A DNA stretch of 64,000 nucleotides from Oceanimonas marisflavi. GTDB taxonomy: Bacteria; Pseudomonadota; Gammaproteobacteria; Enterobacterales; Aeromonadaceae. A model generated the notes under the pieces. It made no database searches and had not been told where the DNA came from. It worked only from the letters and a program-made list of their open reading frames with translations. Location of the stretch: positions 62,001-126,000 of the forward strand of contig NZ_QAGM01000010.1 of the NCBI RefSeq assembly GCF_003049725.1, written 5' to 3'. Of the stretch, positions 46,056-54,738 are shown piece by piece. Each line of letters starts with the position of its first letter. Positions within the stretch are counted from its first letter, which is position 1. The position numbers were made by a program, and so were the translations under genes.

Positions 46056-47423
46056 TTACAGCCGGGTGTCGCCGGTCAGGCCGATGGCGAACTGGTCGAT
46101 ATAGTCATTGGGCTTGCGGCCGTCGAAGGTGGCGCCGTCGATAAAGGCGCTGGTCACCGGGCGAAAACCGTCCCGTTGCTTCAGGCCGGGAAAGTCGTCG
46201 GCACTCAGCCTGCCTTCGGCAATCAGTGCGTTGGCGGCCTGCACATAGATATCGGGGCGATAGATGCGTCTGGCCTGTTCCAGATACCAGTCGTCGCTTT
46301 TGGGCTCGGCAATCTGGCCCCAGCGGCGCATCTGGGTCATGAACCAGATGGCGTCGCTGTACCAGGGGTAGGTGGCGTCGTGGCGAAAGAACACATTGAA
46401 GTCGGGGGCCGGGCGCACGTCGCCAGATTCGTACTCAAAGGAGCCGGTCATGCTGGCGGCAATCACCTGTTGGTCCGCTCCCACGTAATAGGGCTGGGAC
46501 AGTATCTCCACCGCCTCTTTCCGGTTGGTGTTGTCATCCCGGTCCAGCCAGTGAGCGGCGCGCAGCAGGGCCTTGAGCAGCCGCAGGTGGGTGTTGGGAT
46601 GCTGCTCGGTCCAGGCCTGGCTGACCCCGAATACCTTTTCCGGGTTGTGGGGCCAGATATCGTGGTTGGTGATCACCGGCACTCCGATTTTCTTTCGCAC
46701 CGCCTGTTGGTTCCAGGGCTCGCCCACGCTGTAACCGGCAATGGTGCCGGCTTCCAGGGTGGCCGGCATCTGGGGCGGCGGGGTCACCGAGAGCAGCACC
46801 TCGGCCTGGCGCTGACCGCTGTTGTCGCCCTGATGAGGAGCATAGTAGCCGGGGTGAATGCCACCGGCGGCGAGCCAGTAGCGCAGCTCATAGTTGTGGC
46901 TGGACACCGGAAATACCATGCTCAGGTTCAGGCTTTTGCCATCCTGCTGGTATTGCTCCAGCACCGGTCTGAGCGCGGAAGCGGAAATGGGGTGCAGCGG
47001 CTTGCCGGCGATATCGTGTTCCAGGTGCGGCTTCATGGTTGACCACACCTGATTGGCCACGGTAATGGCATTGCCGTTCAGATCCATGCTGAAGGCGGTG
47101 ATGATATCGGCCTGGGTGCCGATGCCGAGGGAGGCCCCGATGGGCTGGCCGGCCAGCATGTGGGCGCCATCCAGTTCGCCGGAAATGACCCTGTCCAGCA
47201 GCACCTTCCAGTTGGCCTGGGCTTCCAGGGTGACATAAAGCCCCTCATCCTCAAAAAAGCCCTTCTCGTAGGCAATGGCCAGGGGGGCCATGTCGGTGAG
47301 CTTGATAAAGCCGAGGGTCAGCTCGTCCTTCTCCGCCGGTCCGGGCCCCTCCTGGGCCGCAAGTGGGGCATTCAGGCTCAGGGCGAGGGTGCAGGCCGTT
47401 GCTGTGGTTTGCCATAACTTCAT
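46056..47423 (-). CDS. nrtA: Nitrate/nitrite-binding ABC transporter protein
   Basis: A 455-residue protein of the NrtA/NasF type. A Sec signal (residues 1-23, MKLWQTTATACTLALSLN to LAAQ) is followed by the binding fold with LGFIKLTDMAPLAIAYEKGFF, SGELDGAHMLAGQPIG and GYSVGEPWNQQAV, residues typical of nitrate-binding members. It is periplasmic; there is no lipobox cysteine, so it is not obviously lipid-anchored. ATG 47423 is chosen over upstream frame-open starts because the signal begins there. First gene of nrtABC-cobA, under a sigma54 promoter 49 nt upstream. Confidence 0.93.
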   Translation of the reverse strand: MKLWQTTATACTLALSLNAPLAAQEGPGPAEKDELTLGFIKLTDMAPLAIAYEKGFFEDEGLYVTLEAQANWKVLLDRVISGELDGAHMLAGQPIGASLGIGTQADIITAFSMDLNGNAITVANQVWSTMKPHLEHDIAGKPLHPISASALRPVLEQYQQDGKSLNLSMVFPVSSHNYELRYWLAAGGIHPGYYAPHQGDNSGQRQAEVLLSVTPPPQMPATLEAGTIAGYSVGEPWNQQAVRKKIGVPVITNHDIWPHNPEKVFGVSQAWTEQHPNTHLRLLKALLRAAHWLDRDDNTNRKEAVEILSQPYYVGADQQVIAASMTGSFEYESGDVRPAPDFNVFFRHDATYPWYSDAIWFMTQMRRWGQIAEPKSDDWYLEQARRIYRPDIYVQAANALIAEGRLSADDFPGLKQRDGFRPVTSAFIDGATFDGRKPNDYIDQFAIGLTGDTRL

Positions 47424-47482
47424 GATGATATTCCCTGTGAGGTTGGCTCCGTGCCGGGAAAACCGGTAACTACAGAGAAACA

Positions 47483-47498
47483 ATCAAGATGTGTGCCA
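47483..47498 (-). promoter_or_regulatory. sigma54 promoter of nrtABC-cobA
   Basis: Minus strand TGGCACA-CATC-TTGAT, with two mismatches to TGGCACG-N4-TTGCW. Predicted start 47472, giving a 48-nt leader before nrtA. AT-rich DNA lies directly upstream. Confidence 0.75.
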
Positions 47499-47570
47499 AC
47501 TTTAATTATTTGATTTTGTTGGTTTTTTATTTCTGTTACCAACAAGGGCCGCCTGTTTTCGGGCAAGGAT

Positions 47571-47587
47571 TTCACCACAATGATGCA
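47571..47587 (-). promoter_or_regulatory. NtrC-like site upstream of nrtA
   Basis: TTCACC-ACAAT-GATGCA, 10 of 12 to the NtrC consensus TGCACC-N5-GGTGCA, 99-115 bp upstream of the predicted sigma54 start. Confidence 0.6.
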
Positions 47588-47610
47588 GTGGTTTTCATCC
47601 GGTGCCGGGC

Positions 47611-47642
47611 GCAAAAAAAAACTCCCATGCAAGCATGGGAGT
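47611..47642 (-). terminator. nasA terminator
   Basis: A perfect 10-bp stem ACTCCCATGC/GCATGGGAGT with a 2-nt loop. On the minus strand nine Ts follow. It separates nasA from the nrtA promoter. Confidence 0.92.
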
Positions 47643-47705
47643 CGCCAACGGGCAGGAGTGGAGGAAACGCGCCGGGCTGAGCCGGCATAACGGAACAAAG
47701 GGTGA

Positions 47706-50315
47706 TCAGGTGCTGGTTTCCCGCGTTTGGGACCGGCACGCCAGCAGCATCTGTTTCAGCTCCGGCACACAGGAGCCGCAGCGGGTGCCGCATTTGAGCT
47801 GTTGCTGCAGTTGCTCCAGTTCAGTGATGTCGTGCTGCTCTATGGTGCGCTGGATTTGTGCCTCGCTGACGCTCCAGCAGCTGCACACCAGCCGGCTGTT
47901 GCCGGCCAGGGCCAGACCCAGCCGGGTAAGTAACAAACTGGGTTGCAGGGGGGCATCCAGCAGCGTGGCCAGCGGCTCTGCATCGATGTGCCAGGGCGAC
48001 AACCCCAGCAGCAGCAGGACATTGACCTTGCCTGCTGTCAGTCGAATCAGCAGCCGACCCTGAGGCAGGGGCCAGTCCAGCCAGCTGTCGGTGACGGTCA
48101 GCCCGGCCCGCAGCTCCTCGGCGGAGCCCTCGAGTCCGGCCAGACTCCAGCATTCGCCCCGGCTCAGGGGCCGGCGGCTCCACCAGGCCGGCAAGGATGC
48201 CGGGGCCTCGCCGGCAATCCAGCAGGCCTGCCAGGCCGGGGTGACCGACCTGGCCTGTACCGTATTTTGCTTGAAGGCGGGCTGGCCGGACAGGGCACAG
48301 CCCCGGGCCTCGGTCAGATCGTTGACCCGGCCACCGGCACTGAACTCTCCGCTCCAGTGCATGGGCACAAACACCTGCTCGGGGGCCATGTCGTCGTCGG
48401 CCACCGGGCGCACCAGTATGCTGGCTCGCGCGTTGCTGAGGGCCAGCAGATCATTCTGGCCCAGTCCGAGGCGGGCCAGGGTGTCGGGGTGCAGGTGGGC
48501 CCGAGGCTCGGTGGCCGCCGCCATCAGCCGCGCCACATGGCCGGTGCGGCTCATGGTGTGCCACTGATCCCGCAGCCGGCCGGTATTGAGCTGCAGGCCG
48601 GCCCCCTTGGGGCTGGCAACCGGAGCCGCCACCCGCAGCCGCGCCTTGCCATCGGCAGTGGCAAAGCGGCCCTCGGCAAACAGCCGGGCCGGGCCGCCGA
48701 GCTGACCCGCCAGGGGCCAGCTCAACGGGCGCAGGGCGTTGTAGTCGGCATCGCTCAGGGTGCCGAGCGCCCCCAGGTTGAACAGCCGCTCGCCCCGGTT
48801 TTCAAAACCGGAAAGGGCGGCGTGTTCACGAAAAATGGCGGCGGGGGAGTCAAATTCAAAGGCACCGGTAAAGCCCATGGCGCGTGCCACCTGGCACAGG
48901 GCCCACCAGTCCGGTTTGGCGGCACCCGGGGCCGCGCGAAAGGGGCGCTGGCGGGAAATGATGCGTGTCGAGTTGGTGACGGTGCCGTCCTTTTCGCCCC
49001 AGCCGGCGGCGGGCAGCAGCACGTCGGCCAGCCGGGCGGTGTCGGTGGCGGGGCTGATGTCGGAGACGATCAGCAGCTCGCAGCGGGCCAGGGCACGACG
49101 GGCCCGGGCACTGTCGGGCAGCGACACCGCCGGGTTGGTGCCCATGATCCACAGCGCCTTGATATCGCCCTGCTCCAGCGCCGTTATCATGTCCATGGCC
49201 TTGAGCCCGGGCCCCTGGGCCAGGCGCTTGGTGCCCCAGAAGCGGGCCACCCTGTCCCGGTTGGCGGGGGCAAAGTCCATATGGGCCGCCAGCTGGTTGG
49301 CCAGCCCCCCCACCTCGCGTCCGCCCATGGCGTTGGGCTGGCCGGTCAGTGAAAAGGGCGCCGCGCCCGGCTTGCCGATACGGCCGGTGAGCAGGTGACA
49401 ATTGATGATGGCGCCGGCGTTGTGGGTGCCCTGGAGCGACTGGTTGATGCCCATGCAGAACAGGGTCAGGGTTTGGGGGTGGGCCTGGAACAGGCGATAG
49501 AAATGCAGCAGCCGTTCCAGGCTCAGGCCGGTGGCCTCGGCCACCCGTTCGGGATGGTATTCGGGGCCGGAAAGCTGGCGTTGCAGTTCATCCAGGCCCG
49601 CCACATGCCGAGTGACGAAATCCCGATCGATGGCCTTCTGGTCGAGCAGATAGCGGGCCAGGCCGTTGAACAGCGCCAGATCCGAGCCCGGGGTGATGGC
49701 CAGGTGCAGATCCGCCTGACGGGCGGTGGCGGTGGCCCTGGGGTCGATCACCACCCATTGCTGGCGCGGCTTAGCGGCCCGGGCGGCTTCCAGCCGGCGA
49801 AAAAGGACCGGATGGGTCCATGCGGTATTGGCGCCGGCGATCACCACCAGCTCGGCCTCGTCGATGTCGTCGTAGCAGGCGGGCACCGCATCCTCGCCAA
49901 AGGCGTACTGGTGGGCGGCGACGGCGGACGACATGCACAGCCGGGAGTTGGTGTCGATATTGGACGAGCCGATAAAGCCCTTCATCAGCTTGTTGGCCAC
50001 ATAGTAGTCTTCGGTCAGCATCTGGCCCGAGCCGTAAAAGGCCACGGCGTCCGGGCCGTGACGGTCAATAATGTCGCTCAGGCGCCGGGCGATGTGCCCG
50101 ACCGCCGCCGGCCAGTCCGTTTCCTCGCCCTGGATCCTGGGGTAGAGCAAACGGCTGGGTAACTGCTGACTGTCCGTCAGGGCCATGCCCTTCACGCACA
50201 GGGCGCCCCGGTTGGCGGGGTGGTGTTCATCGCCCTGCACGGCGCCCTGGTTATCGACCCGTATACCGCAGCCAACGCCGCAATAGGGGCAGGTGGTGTG
50301 AGTGGATGCTGTCAT
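47706..50315 (-). CDS. nasA: Assimilatory nitrate reductase, molybdopterin catalytic subunit
   Basis: An 869-residue cytosolic enzyme. The N-terminal 4Fe-4S site is CPYCGVGCGI (residues 9-18) with a later cysteine before VKGM. The Mo-bis-MGD core has RLCMSSAVAAHQ, carrying the Mo-ligand cysteine, and WIMGTNPAVSLPDS. The C-terminal BFD-like 2Fe-2S domain has VCSCWSV and CGTRCGSC. It reduces nitrate to nitrite for assimilation. No NasC-type NADH:flavoprotein gene lies in the window, so its electron donor is elsewhere. ATG 50315; a sigma54 promoter gives a short 24-nt leader, and a strong terminator follows. Confidence 0.94.
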   Translation of the reverse strand: MTASTHTTCPYCGVGCGIRVDNQGAVQGDEHHPANRGALCVKGMALTDSQQLPSRLLYPRIQGEETDWPAAVGHIARRLSDIIDRHGPDAVAFYGSGQMLTEDYYVANKLMKGFIGSSNIDTNSRLCMSSAVAAHQYAFGEDAVPACYDDIDEAELVVIAGANTAWTHPVLFRRLEAARAAKPRQQWVVIDPRATATARQADLHLAITPGSDLALFNGLARYLLDQKAIDRDFVTRHVAGLDELQRQLSGPEYHPERVAEATGLSLERLLHFYRLFQAHPQTLTLFCMGINQSLQGTHNAGAIINCHLLTGRIGKPGAAPFSLTGQPNAMGGREVGGLANQLAAHMDFAPANRDRVARFWGTKRLAQGPGLKAMDMITALEQGDIKALWIMGTNPAVSLPDSARARRALARCELLIVSDISPATDTARLADVLLPAAGWGEKDGTVTNSTRIISRQRPFRAAPGAAKPDWWALCQVARAMGFTGAFEFDSPAAIFREHAALSGFENRGERLFNLGALGTLSDADYNALRPLSWPLAGQLGGPARLFAEGRFATADGKARLRVAAPVASPKGAGLQLNTGRLRDQWHTMSRTGHVARLMAAATEPRAHLHPDTLARLGLGQNDLLALSNARASILVRPVADDDMAPEQVFVPMHWSGEFSAGGRVNDLTEARGCALSGQPAFKQNTVQARSVTPAWQACWIAGEAPASLPAWWSRRPLSRGECWSLAGLEGSAEELRAGLTVTDSWLDWPLPQGRLLIRLTAGKVNVLLLLGLSPWHIDAEPLATLLDAPLQPSLLLTRLGLALAGNSRLVCSCWSVSEAQIQRTIEQHDITELEQLQQQLKCGTRCGSCVPELKQMLLACRSQTRETST

Positions 50316-50350
50316 GGTGGCCCTGTGCTGAAAGGTGTTTACATGTCTCA

Positions 50351-50366
50351 AGCAAGGGCCATGCCA
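50351..50366 (-). promoter_or_regulatory. sigma54 promoter of nasA
   Basis: Minus strand TGGCATG-GCCC-TTGCT, one mismatch to TGGCACG-N4-TTGCW. Predicted start 50340, 25 bp before nasA. Confidence 0.82.
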
Positions 50367-50438
50367 TGAGATTATTTTATTATAAATCAATAGCTTGAGT
50401 TTGTTTTGTGGCCGCCCGCTGCACAATCATCAGGCAGG

Positions 50439-50455
50439 GGCGCCATGCTGGTGCA
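50439..50455 (-). promoter_or_regulatory. NtrC-like site upstream of nasA
   Basis: GGCGCC-ATGCT-GGTGCA, 10 of 12 to TGCACC-N5-GGTGCA, 99-115 bp upstream of the predicted sigma54 start. It lies next to the end of the MBL-fold gene. Confidence 0.6.
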
Positions 50456-50467
50456 GCGGGTAACGGC

Positions 50468-51331
50468 TCAGAAACGGTTTACCGGCACCTTGAGGTAGAC
50501 TTGGTCGTTGTTTTCCGCCGGGGGCAGCTCGCCGGCGCGCATATTGACCTGGATTGAGGGCAGCAGCAGCCTGGGGGCCGGCAGCGTGCTGTCCCGCTCC
50601 CGGCGCAGGCGCACAAATTCGTCCTGGGTGATGCCCTGGCGCAGGTGCACATTGTGCCGGCGCTGTTCCTCCACCGAGCTCTGGTGCTGGTAGTGATCCC
50701 GGTCCGGCCCCTTGTAGTCGTGGCACATAAACAGCCGGGTATCGTTGGGCAGGGCAAAGATGCGCTGCACCGACCGGTAGAGACTGGCCGCATCGCCGCC
50801 GGGAAAGTCGCAGCGGGCGCTGCCGTAGTCGGGCATGAACAGGGTGTCGCCCACAAAGGCGGCATCGCCGAACACATAGGTCAGGCAGGCCGGGGTATGG
50901 CCAGGGGTGTGCATGGCCCGGCCGGTGAGGGTGCCGATGGTAATGGTGTCGCCGTCTTCAAACAGGGCGTCGAACTGGCTGCCATCGGTGGCAAAGTCCG
51001 GCCCGGCGTTGAAACGCTCGCCAAAGATGTTTTGCACCGCCGTGATCTGCGCGCCTATGCCCAGGCGGGCGCCGGTTTGACGGCGCAGGTAGGCGGCCGC
51101 CGACAGGTGGTCGGCATGGACATGGGTTTCCAGTATCCACTCGGGCTGCAGCCGGTGTTGCGCGATATGGGCCAGCAGCGCATCGGCCGAGCGGGTGCTG
51201 ATGGTGCCGCCGGCATACTCGAAGTCGAGCACCGCATCGATAATGGCGCAGCTGGCGGAGGCCGGATCCCGCACGACATAGCTGAAGGTCGAGGTGGCGT
51301 CGTCAAAGAAGGGGGTGACCAGGGGGTGCAT
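50468..51331 (-). CDS. MBL-fold metallohydrolase, Blh/ETHE1 persulfide dioxygenase-like
   Basis: A 287-residue metallo-beta-lactamase-fold protein. The metal motif THVHADHLSAA (HxHxDH) near 80, GHTPACLTYVF with the third histidine, GDTLFMPDYGSARCDFPGGD and CHDYKGPDR give the set seen in ETHE1-like persulfide dioxygenases and the BigR-regulated Blh protein. The probable role is sulfide or persulfide detoxification (inference). ATG 51331 has an excellent GGAGG site; the earlier frame-open start is not used. The promoter region holds a perfect AATTTAG/CTAAATT dyad, suggesting control by a dimeric repressor, possibly ArsR-type. No repressor gene is adjacent. Confidence 0.87.
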   Translation of the reverse strand: MHPLVTPFFDDATSTFSYVVRDPASASCAIIDAVLDFEYAGGTISTRSADALLAHIAQHRLQPEWILETHVHADHLSAAAYLRRQTGARLGIGAQITAVQNIFGERFNAGPDFATDGSQFDALFEDGDTITIGTLTGRAMHTPGHTPACLTYVFGDAAFVGDTLFMPDYGSARCDFPGGDAASLYRSVQRIFALPNDTRLFMCHDYKGPDRDHYQHQSSVEEQRRHNVHLRQGITQDEFVRLRRERDSTLPAPRLLLPSIQVNMRAGELPPAENNDQVYLKVPVNRF

Positions 51332-51375
51332 ATAACCTCCGGATTTATTCTCCCAAAAGGAAATCATTAAATGTT

Positions 51376-51395
51376 AATTTAGGTAAATCTAAATT
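51376..51395. promoter_or_regulatory. Palindromic operator upstream of the MBL-fold gene (candidate)
   Basis: AATTTAG-GTAAAT-CTAAATT, two perfect 7-bp inverted arms with a 6-bp spacer, 45-64 bp upstream of the ATG in an AT-rich patch. Its form fits a winged-helix repressor of the ArsR class; the regulator is unknown. Confidence 0.55.
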
Positions 51396-51469
51396 TATCT
51401 GATGCAACGGACTTGGCATAAATAAAGATAGACTGCGAACGCTGTTGGGCGCGTAGCGAGCCCGTTTAC

Positions 51470-52498
51470 TCAGGGCGCCATGGAGCCGGTCCAGATGCGT
51501 ATAAAACCCTGCTTGTCGAGGGGATCCAGTGCCGGCAGCAGTGCCGGGGTGAGGGGAATGGGGGTGACCGGTCCCTCGGGGCGCACGGTCAGCCCGGCCT
51601 CAGGGGTAAACAGCGGCAGCAGGCCACCGTCGGCCAGCGCCGCCTGGCCGGCGGGGGACAGCATAAAGTCGAGCAGCTCGCCCGCCAGTTGTGGCTGCCG
51701 GGCATAGCGGGAAATCAGCGCCAGGCGCATCAACAGCAGGCTGTAGTCCCGGGGAGCCACCGCCGCCAGCTGGGGATGTTTGTCGACGGCGGCGGCCACA
51801 TAAGAGCCCAGCAGGTTATAGCCCAGCACGGCCCGGCCTTCGGCCAGCTCGGTGAGCATTTGGTTGCTGCTTTCACTCAGGCGTACCGACAGGCCGCCAA
51901 AGGCTTCCAGCAGCCGGCCGTAGCTTTCCCCCTGCTGGCTGTCCTGGGTGGCCAGCAAATAGCCCACGCCGCTCTGGGTGATGTCATAGGCGCGAATACG
52001 GCCCTGAAAACGCGCGGGATCCCGGCGCAGCAGGGCCAGCAGCTCCTGGCGGCTGCGGGGCAGGGCATGAGGGCCCAGCAGATCGCGGTTGAATACCATG
52101 ACCACCGGCTCCACGGTCAGGGCGAACAGCTCATGGCGCCAGTGCACGCCGGCGGGCAGGGCATCGGTGCGGTCGGAGTGCCAGGGCCGAGCATGGCCGT
52201 CGTTGACCAGTTTAAGCTGCAGATCCATGGCCGAGCTCAGCAACAGATCGGCCGGTGAGTCCCTGCCTTCTTCCAGAAAGCGCTGATACAGCTGCTGGGA
52301 ATTGAAGTCCACAAAGACAATGGCCACGTCGGGCCGGCGACGCTGAAAGGCCTGCAGCAGGGGCGCCATGTGCTGGTAGTCGGTGGCGCTATAGAGCACC
52401 AGTTGCGTTTGTTCCACCCCGGTGGCGGGCCGGAGTATTCTTTGTTCCGCCTTCGCCGTCGGCAGCAGGCATAACAGCAGCAGGATCAGCCAGTTCAC
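51470..52498 (-). CDS. Periplasmic substrate-binding protein linked to a TctDE-type sensor
   Basis: A 342-residue protein with a Sec signal (residues 1-17, NWLILLLLCLLPTAKA). The type 2 periplasmic binding fold resembles iron/polyamine or ABC-type extracellular solute-binding proteins: LVLYSATDYQHMAPLLQAF near 32, ADLLLSSAMDLQLKLVNDG near 90, SPAGQAALADGG near 285. No ABC permease or ATPase lies next to it. Its ATG overlaps the stop of the sensor kinase gene by 4 bp, so it is the third gene of a regulator-kinase-binding protein operon. A role in presenting ligand to the kinase is inferred. The ligand is unknown; the divergent tctCBA suggests a carboxylate. Confidence 0.8.
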   Translation of the reverse strand: MNWLILLLLCLLPTAKAEQRILRPATGVEQTQLVLYSATDYQHMAPLLQAFQRRRPDVAIVFVDFNSQQLYQRFLEEGRDSPADLLLSSAMDLQLKLVNDGHARPWHSDRTDALPAGVHWRHELFALTVEPVVMVFNRDLLGPHALPRSRQELLALLRRDPARFQGRIRAYDITQSGVGYLLATQDSQQGESYGRLLEAFGGLSVRLSESSNQMLTELAEGRAVLGYNLLGSYVAAAVDKHPQLAAVAPRDYSLLLMRLALISRYARQPQLAGELLDFMLSPAGQAALADGGLLPLFTPEAGLTVRPEGPVTPIPLTPALLPALDPLDKQGFIRIWTGSMAP

Positions 52499-53898
52499 AG
52501 CCAGGCCTCCGTGCCAAAACGAATTTCCACCTTCAGGCCGTGAGGGTGGTTATCGGTGAGGCGAATGCGGGCATGATGGTGCTCGGCCACGTCCCGGGCA
52601 ATGGCCATGCCCAGGCCGCTGCCGTGATGGCGGCTGGCGGTGCCTCGGTAAAAACGTTCAAACACCCTTTCTTTCTCCTGGTCGGCAATGCCCGGGCCCG
52701 AATCCCGAATGTAAATGCAGCCGTCGGCACTCACGGCGATCTCCACCAGGCCGTCGGCCGGACTGTGGGACACGGCGTTTTCGATCAGGTTGTTGAGCAT
52801 CTGGGTCAGGGCGAAGGCGTCGCCGCGCAGTTGCCGCTCCGCCGGTGCCGGCACAAAGGCCAGCTCCACACCCCGATGCAGGGCCTGGACCGCCAGCTCC
52901 ATGCACACCTGCCGTACCAGGGCGTTGAGCGCCACCGGCTCCGGCTCGCGGCTGTGAAAGCGGTGGTCGAGCAGGGCCTGGTTAAGCAGGTGACGCACCG
53001 TTAAAGACAGCTGATCGCATTGCTCCACCAGTTGCGCCAGCAGTCGTTGCCGACGGCTGTCGTCGCCCTCGTCTCGTGCGTTTTCGCACAGGGCCCGCAG
53101 GCTGGCCAGGGGCGTGCGCAGCTGATGGGCGGCCACCGAGGTATAGGACTCCACCCGTTCCAGCAGGGCCTGCTGGCGGGCGATAAAGTCGTTGATGGTG
53201 TCGAGCAGAGGGAGGGTTTCTTTCGGCACCGGCAGCGCCAGGGGGGTCAGATCCCGGGGCGAGCGCCGGGACAGGGCCCGGGCCAGCTGCCGAAACGGAC
53301 TAAAGGCGTAATAGATGCCCAGCCACAGCAGACCCAGGGCCACCGCCAGCACCGCCAGCATCAGCTCCAGGGCCGGATGCAGCATGGCCTCGGCCATGGC
53401 GTCCCGGGCCAGCCGGGTCTGGGCCAGCTCGATCACGATTTCGTCCTGGGGCAGGCGTTCGGTGTTGAGTCGCACCAGCCGGGCCACACGAATGGCCTCA
53501 TCCTGATACGTGAGGTTGAAAAAATCCGGCCTGGCTTGCGTCAGGGCTTGCTCCTCCGGAGCGCGGGGCGGCGGGGCGGGCAGGTCCGGGTAGCCGGTCA
53601 GTACCTCGCCGTTGACGCTGATGCGGTAAAACACCCTGTCCTGCGGGGCCTGGGCCAGGGTGGCAAAGGCCGCCACCGGCAGATCCACGGCAAAGCCCTG
53701 GCCGGTGTGGCGCACCGACTGGCCCAGTTGCAGTATGGCGCTGTTCAGCATCATGTCGTAACTGCGATCGGCGGTGCGGCGGGCATAATTGTGCATCAGC
53801 GCCAGTGCCAGCAGTGCCAGTACCGTCAGCACCACGCCGCTCAGCACCAGCAGCCGGCGGCGCAGGGCCGGGTGGTGCACGTCGTCCGTCGGGGTCAT
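52495..53898 (-). CDS. tctE: TctE-like sensor histidine kinase
   Basis: A 467-residue kinase with two membrane helices (about 15-35 and 175-198) enclosing a periplasmic sensor of the 2CSK_N type. A HAMP-like linker follows, then HisKA with phosphorylatable His258 (TSVAAHQLRTPLASL) and a HATPase with NLIENAVSH, IRDSGPGIAD and GSGLGMAI. TctE of Salmonella senses tricarboxylates and controls tctCBA with TctD; the divergent tctCBA supports that here. It overlaps tctD and the binding-protein gene by 4 bp each. The exact ligand cannot be read from sequence. Confidence 0.88.
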   Translation of the reverse strand: MTPTDDVHHPALRRRLLVLSGVVLTVLALLALALMHNYARRTADRSYDMMLNSAILQLGQSVRHTGQGFAVDLPVAAFATLAQAPQDRVFYRISVNGEVLTGYPDLPAPPPRAPEEQALTQARPDFFNLTYQDEAIRVARLVRLNTERLPQDEIVIELAQTRLARDAMAEAMLHPALELMLAVLAVALGLLWLGIYYAFSPFRQLARALSRRSPRDLTPLALPVPKETLPLLDTINDFIARQQALLERVESYTSVAAHQLRTPLASLRALCENARDEGDDSRRQRLLAQLVEQCDQLSLTVRHLLNQALLDHRFHSREPEPVALNALVRQVCMELAVQALHRGVELAFVPAPAERQLRGDAFALTQMLNNLIENAVSHSPADGLVEIAVSADGCIYIRDSGPGIADQEKERVFERFYRGTASRHHGSGLGMAIARDVAEHHHARIRLTDNHPHGLKVEIRFGTEAWL

Positions 53899-54578
53899 GG
53901 CTGGCTGTTTTCCGTCTGCACATGGGCGACATAACCCAGGCCGCGCAGGGTCTGAATGCGCACCGAACTGCCCGCCAGTTTCTTGCGCAGCCGAGCCACA
54001 TAGAGCTCAATGGCGTTGGCCGAAGGGGTTTCGTCGGCATTGAACAGCCGGTCGGTGAGCTCTTCCTTGCTCATGACCCGTTCCAGCCCCGAGAGAAAGA
54101 TCTCCAGCAGGCGGAACTCCCGGTTCACCAGACCGCAGGGCTCGCCCGCAATGGTGACCGTCTTGGCGGTGCGGTTGAATACCAGGTTGCCGTGCTCGCT
54201 CACGTCCGAGGCATAACCCTGGCGGCGGCGCAGCAGGGCCCGCACTCTGGCTTCCAGCTCGCCAAAGTCAAAGGGCTTGGCCAGGTAGTCGTCGGCGCCG
54301 GAATCCAGCAGCTTGATGCGATCGTCAATGCCGTCCCGGGCGGTCAGGATCAGCACCGGCGTGGTGTTCTTGCGCTGGCGCAGCTCCGTCAGCAGGGCGT
54401 CGCCGTCCAAGCCCGGCAGGTTGAGATCGAGAATGATCAAATCCACCTGTTGGTGGCGCAACCAGTCGGCGGCCTGGCGGCCATTGCCAATCAGATCGGT
54501 ACCGTGGCCCAGCTTCTGCAGCCGCTCGGCAATGGCCTCGCCCAGCACGGTGGTATCTTCGATCACGAGAATGCGCAT
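53895..54578 (-). CDS. tctD: TctD-like OmpR-family response regulator
   Basis: A 227-residue response regulator. The receiver domain (1-115) has ED at 7-8, phosphoacceptor Asp51 in LIILDLNLPG and the lysine of DDYLAKPF. The winged-helix OmpR/PhoB domain (125-222) has the recognition segment SANAIELYVARLRKKL. It probably activates the divergent tctCBA operon, whose start is 160 bp away, in response to the TctE-like kinase. First gene of the minus-strand operon. Start ATG 54578. Confidence 0.9.
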   Translation of the reverse strand: MRILVIEDTTVLGEAIAERLQKLGHGTDLIGNGRQAADWLRHQQVDLIILDLNLPGLDGDALLTELRQRKNTTPVLILTARDGIDDRIKLLDSGADDYLAKPFDFGELEARVRALLRRRQGYASDVSEHGNLVFNRTAKTVTIAGEPCGLVNREFRLLEIFLSGLERVMSKEELTDRLFNADETPSANAIELYVARLRKKLAGSSVRIQTLRGLGYVAHVQTENSQP

Positions 54579-54738
54579 TTATTGTGGCCCCTTCCTTGCT
54601 CATGACAGCCTGGTGACAGCTTTGGGCAGTAGCATGGGTAAATGTAAAGCCCTTGTTAACAATCTTCGGTTTGGCGACAAGCGGCTGGCTTCACCTGGCC
54701 GAGAGTGTGCCATGGAACCCCAAACAAGGAGAACTGTT

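Noticed and set aside
54579-54738. sigma54 promoter or TctD operator upstream of tctC
   Set aside because: I searched for -24/-12 elements and clear direct repeats and found nothing convincing.
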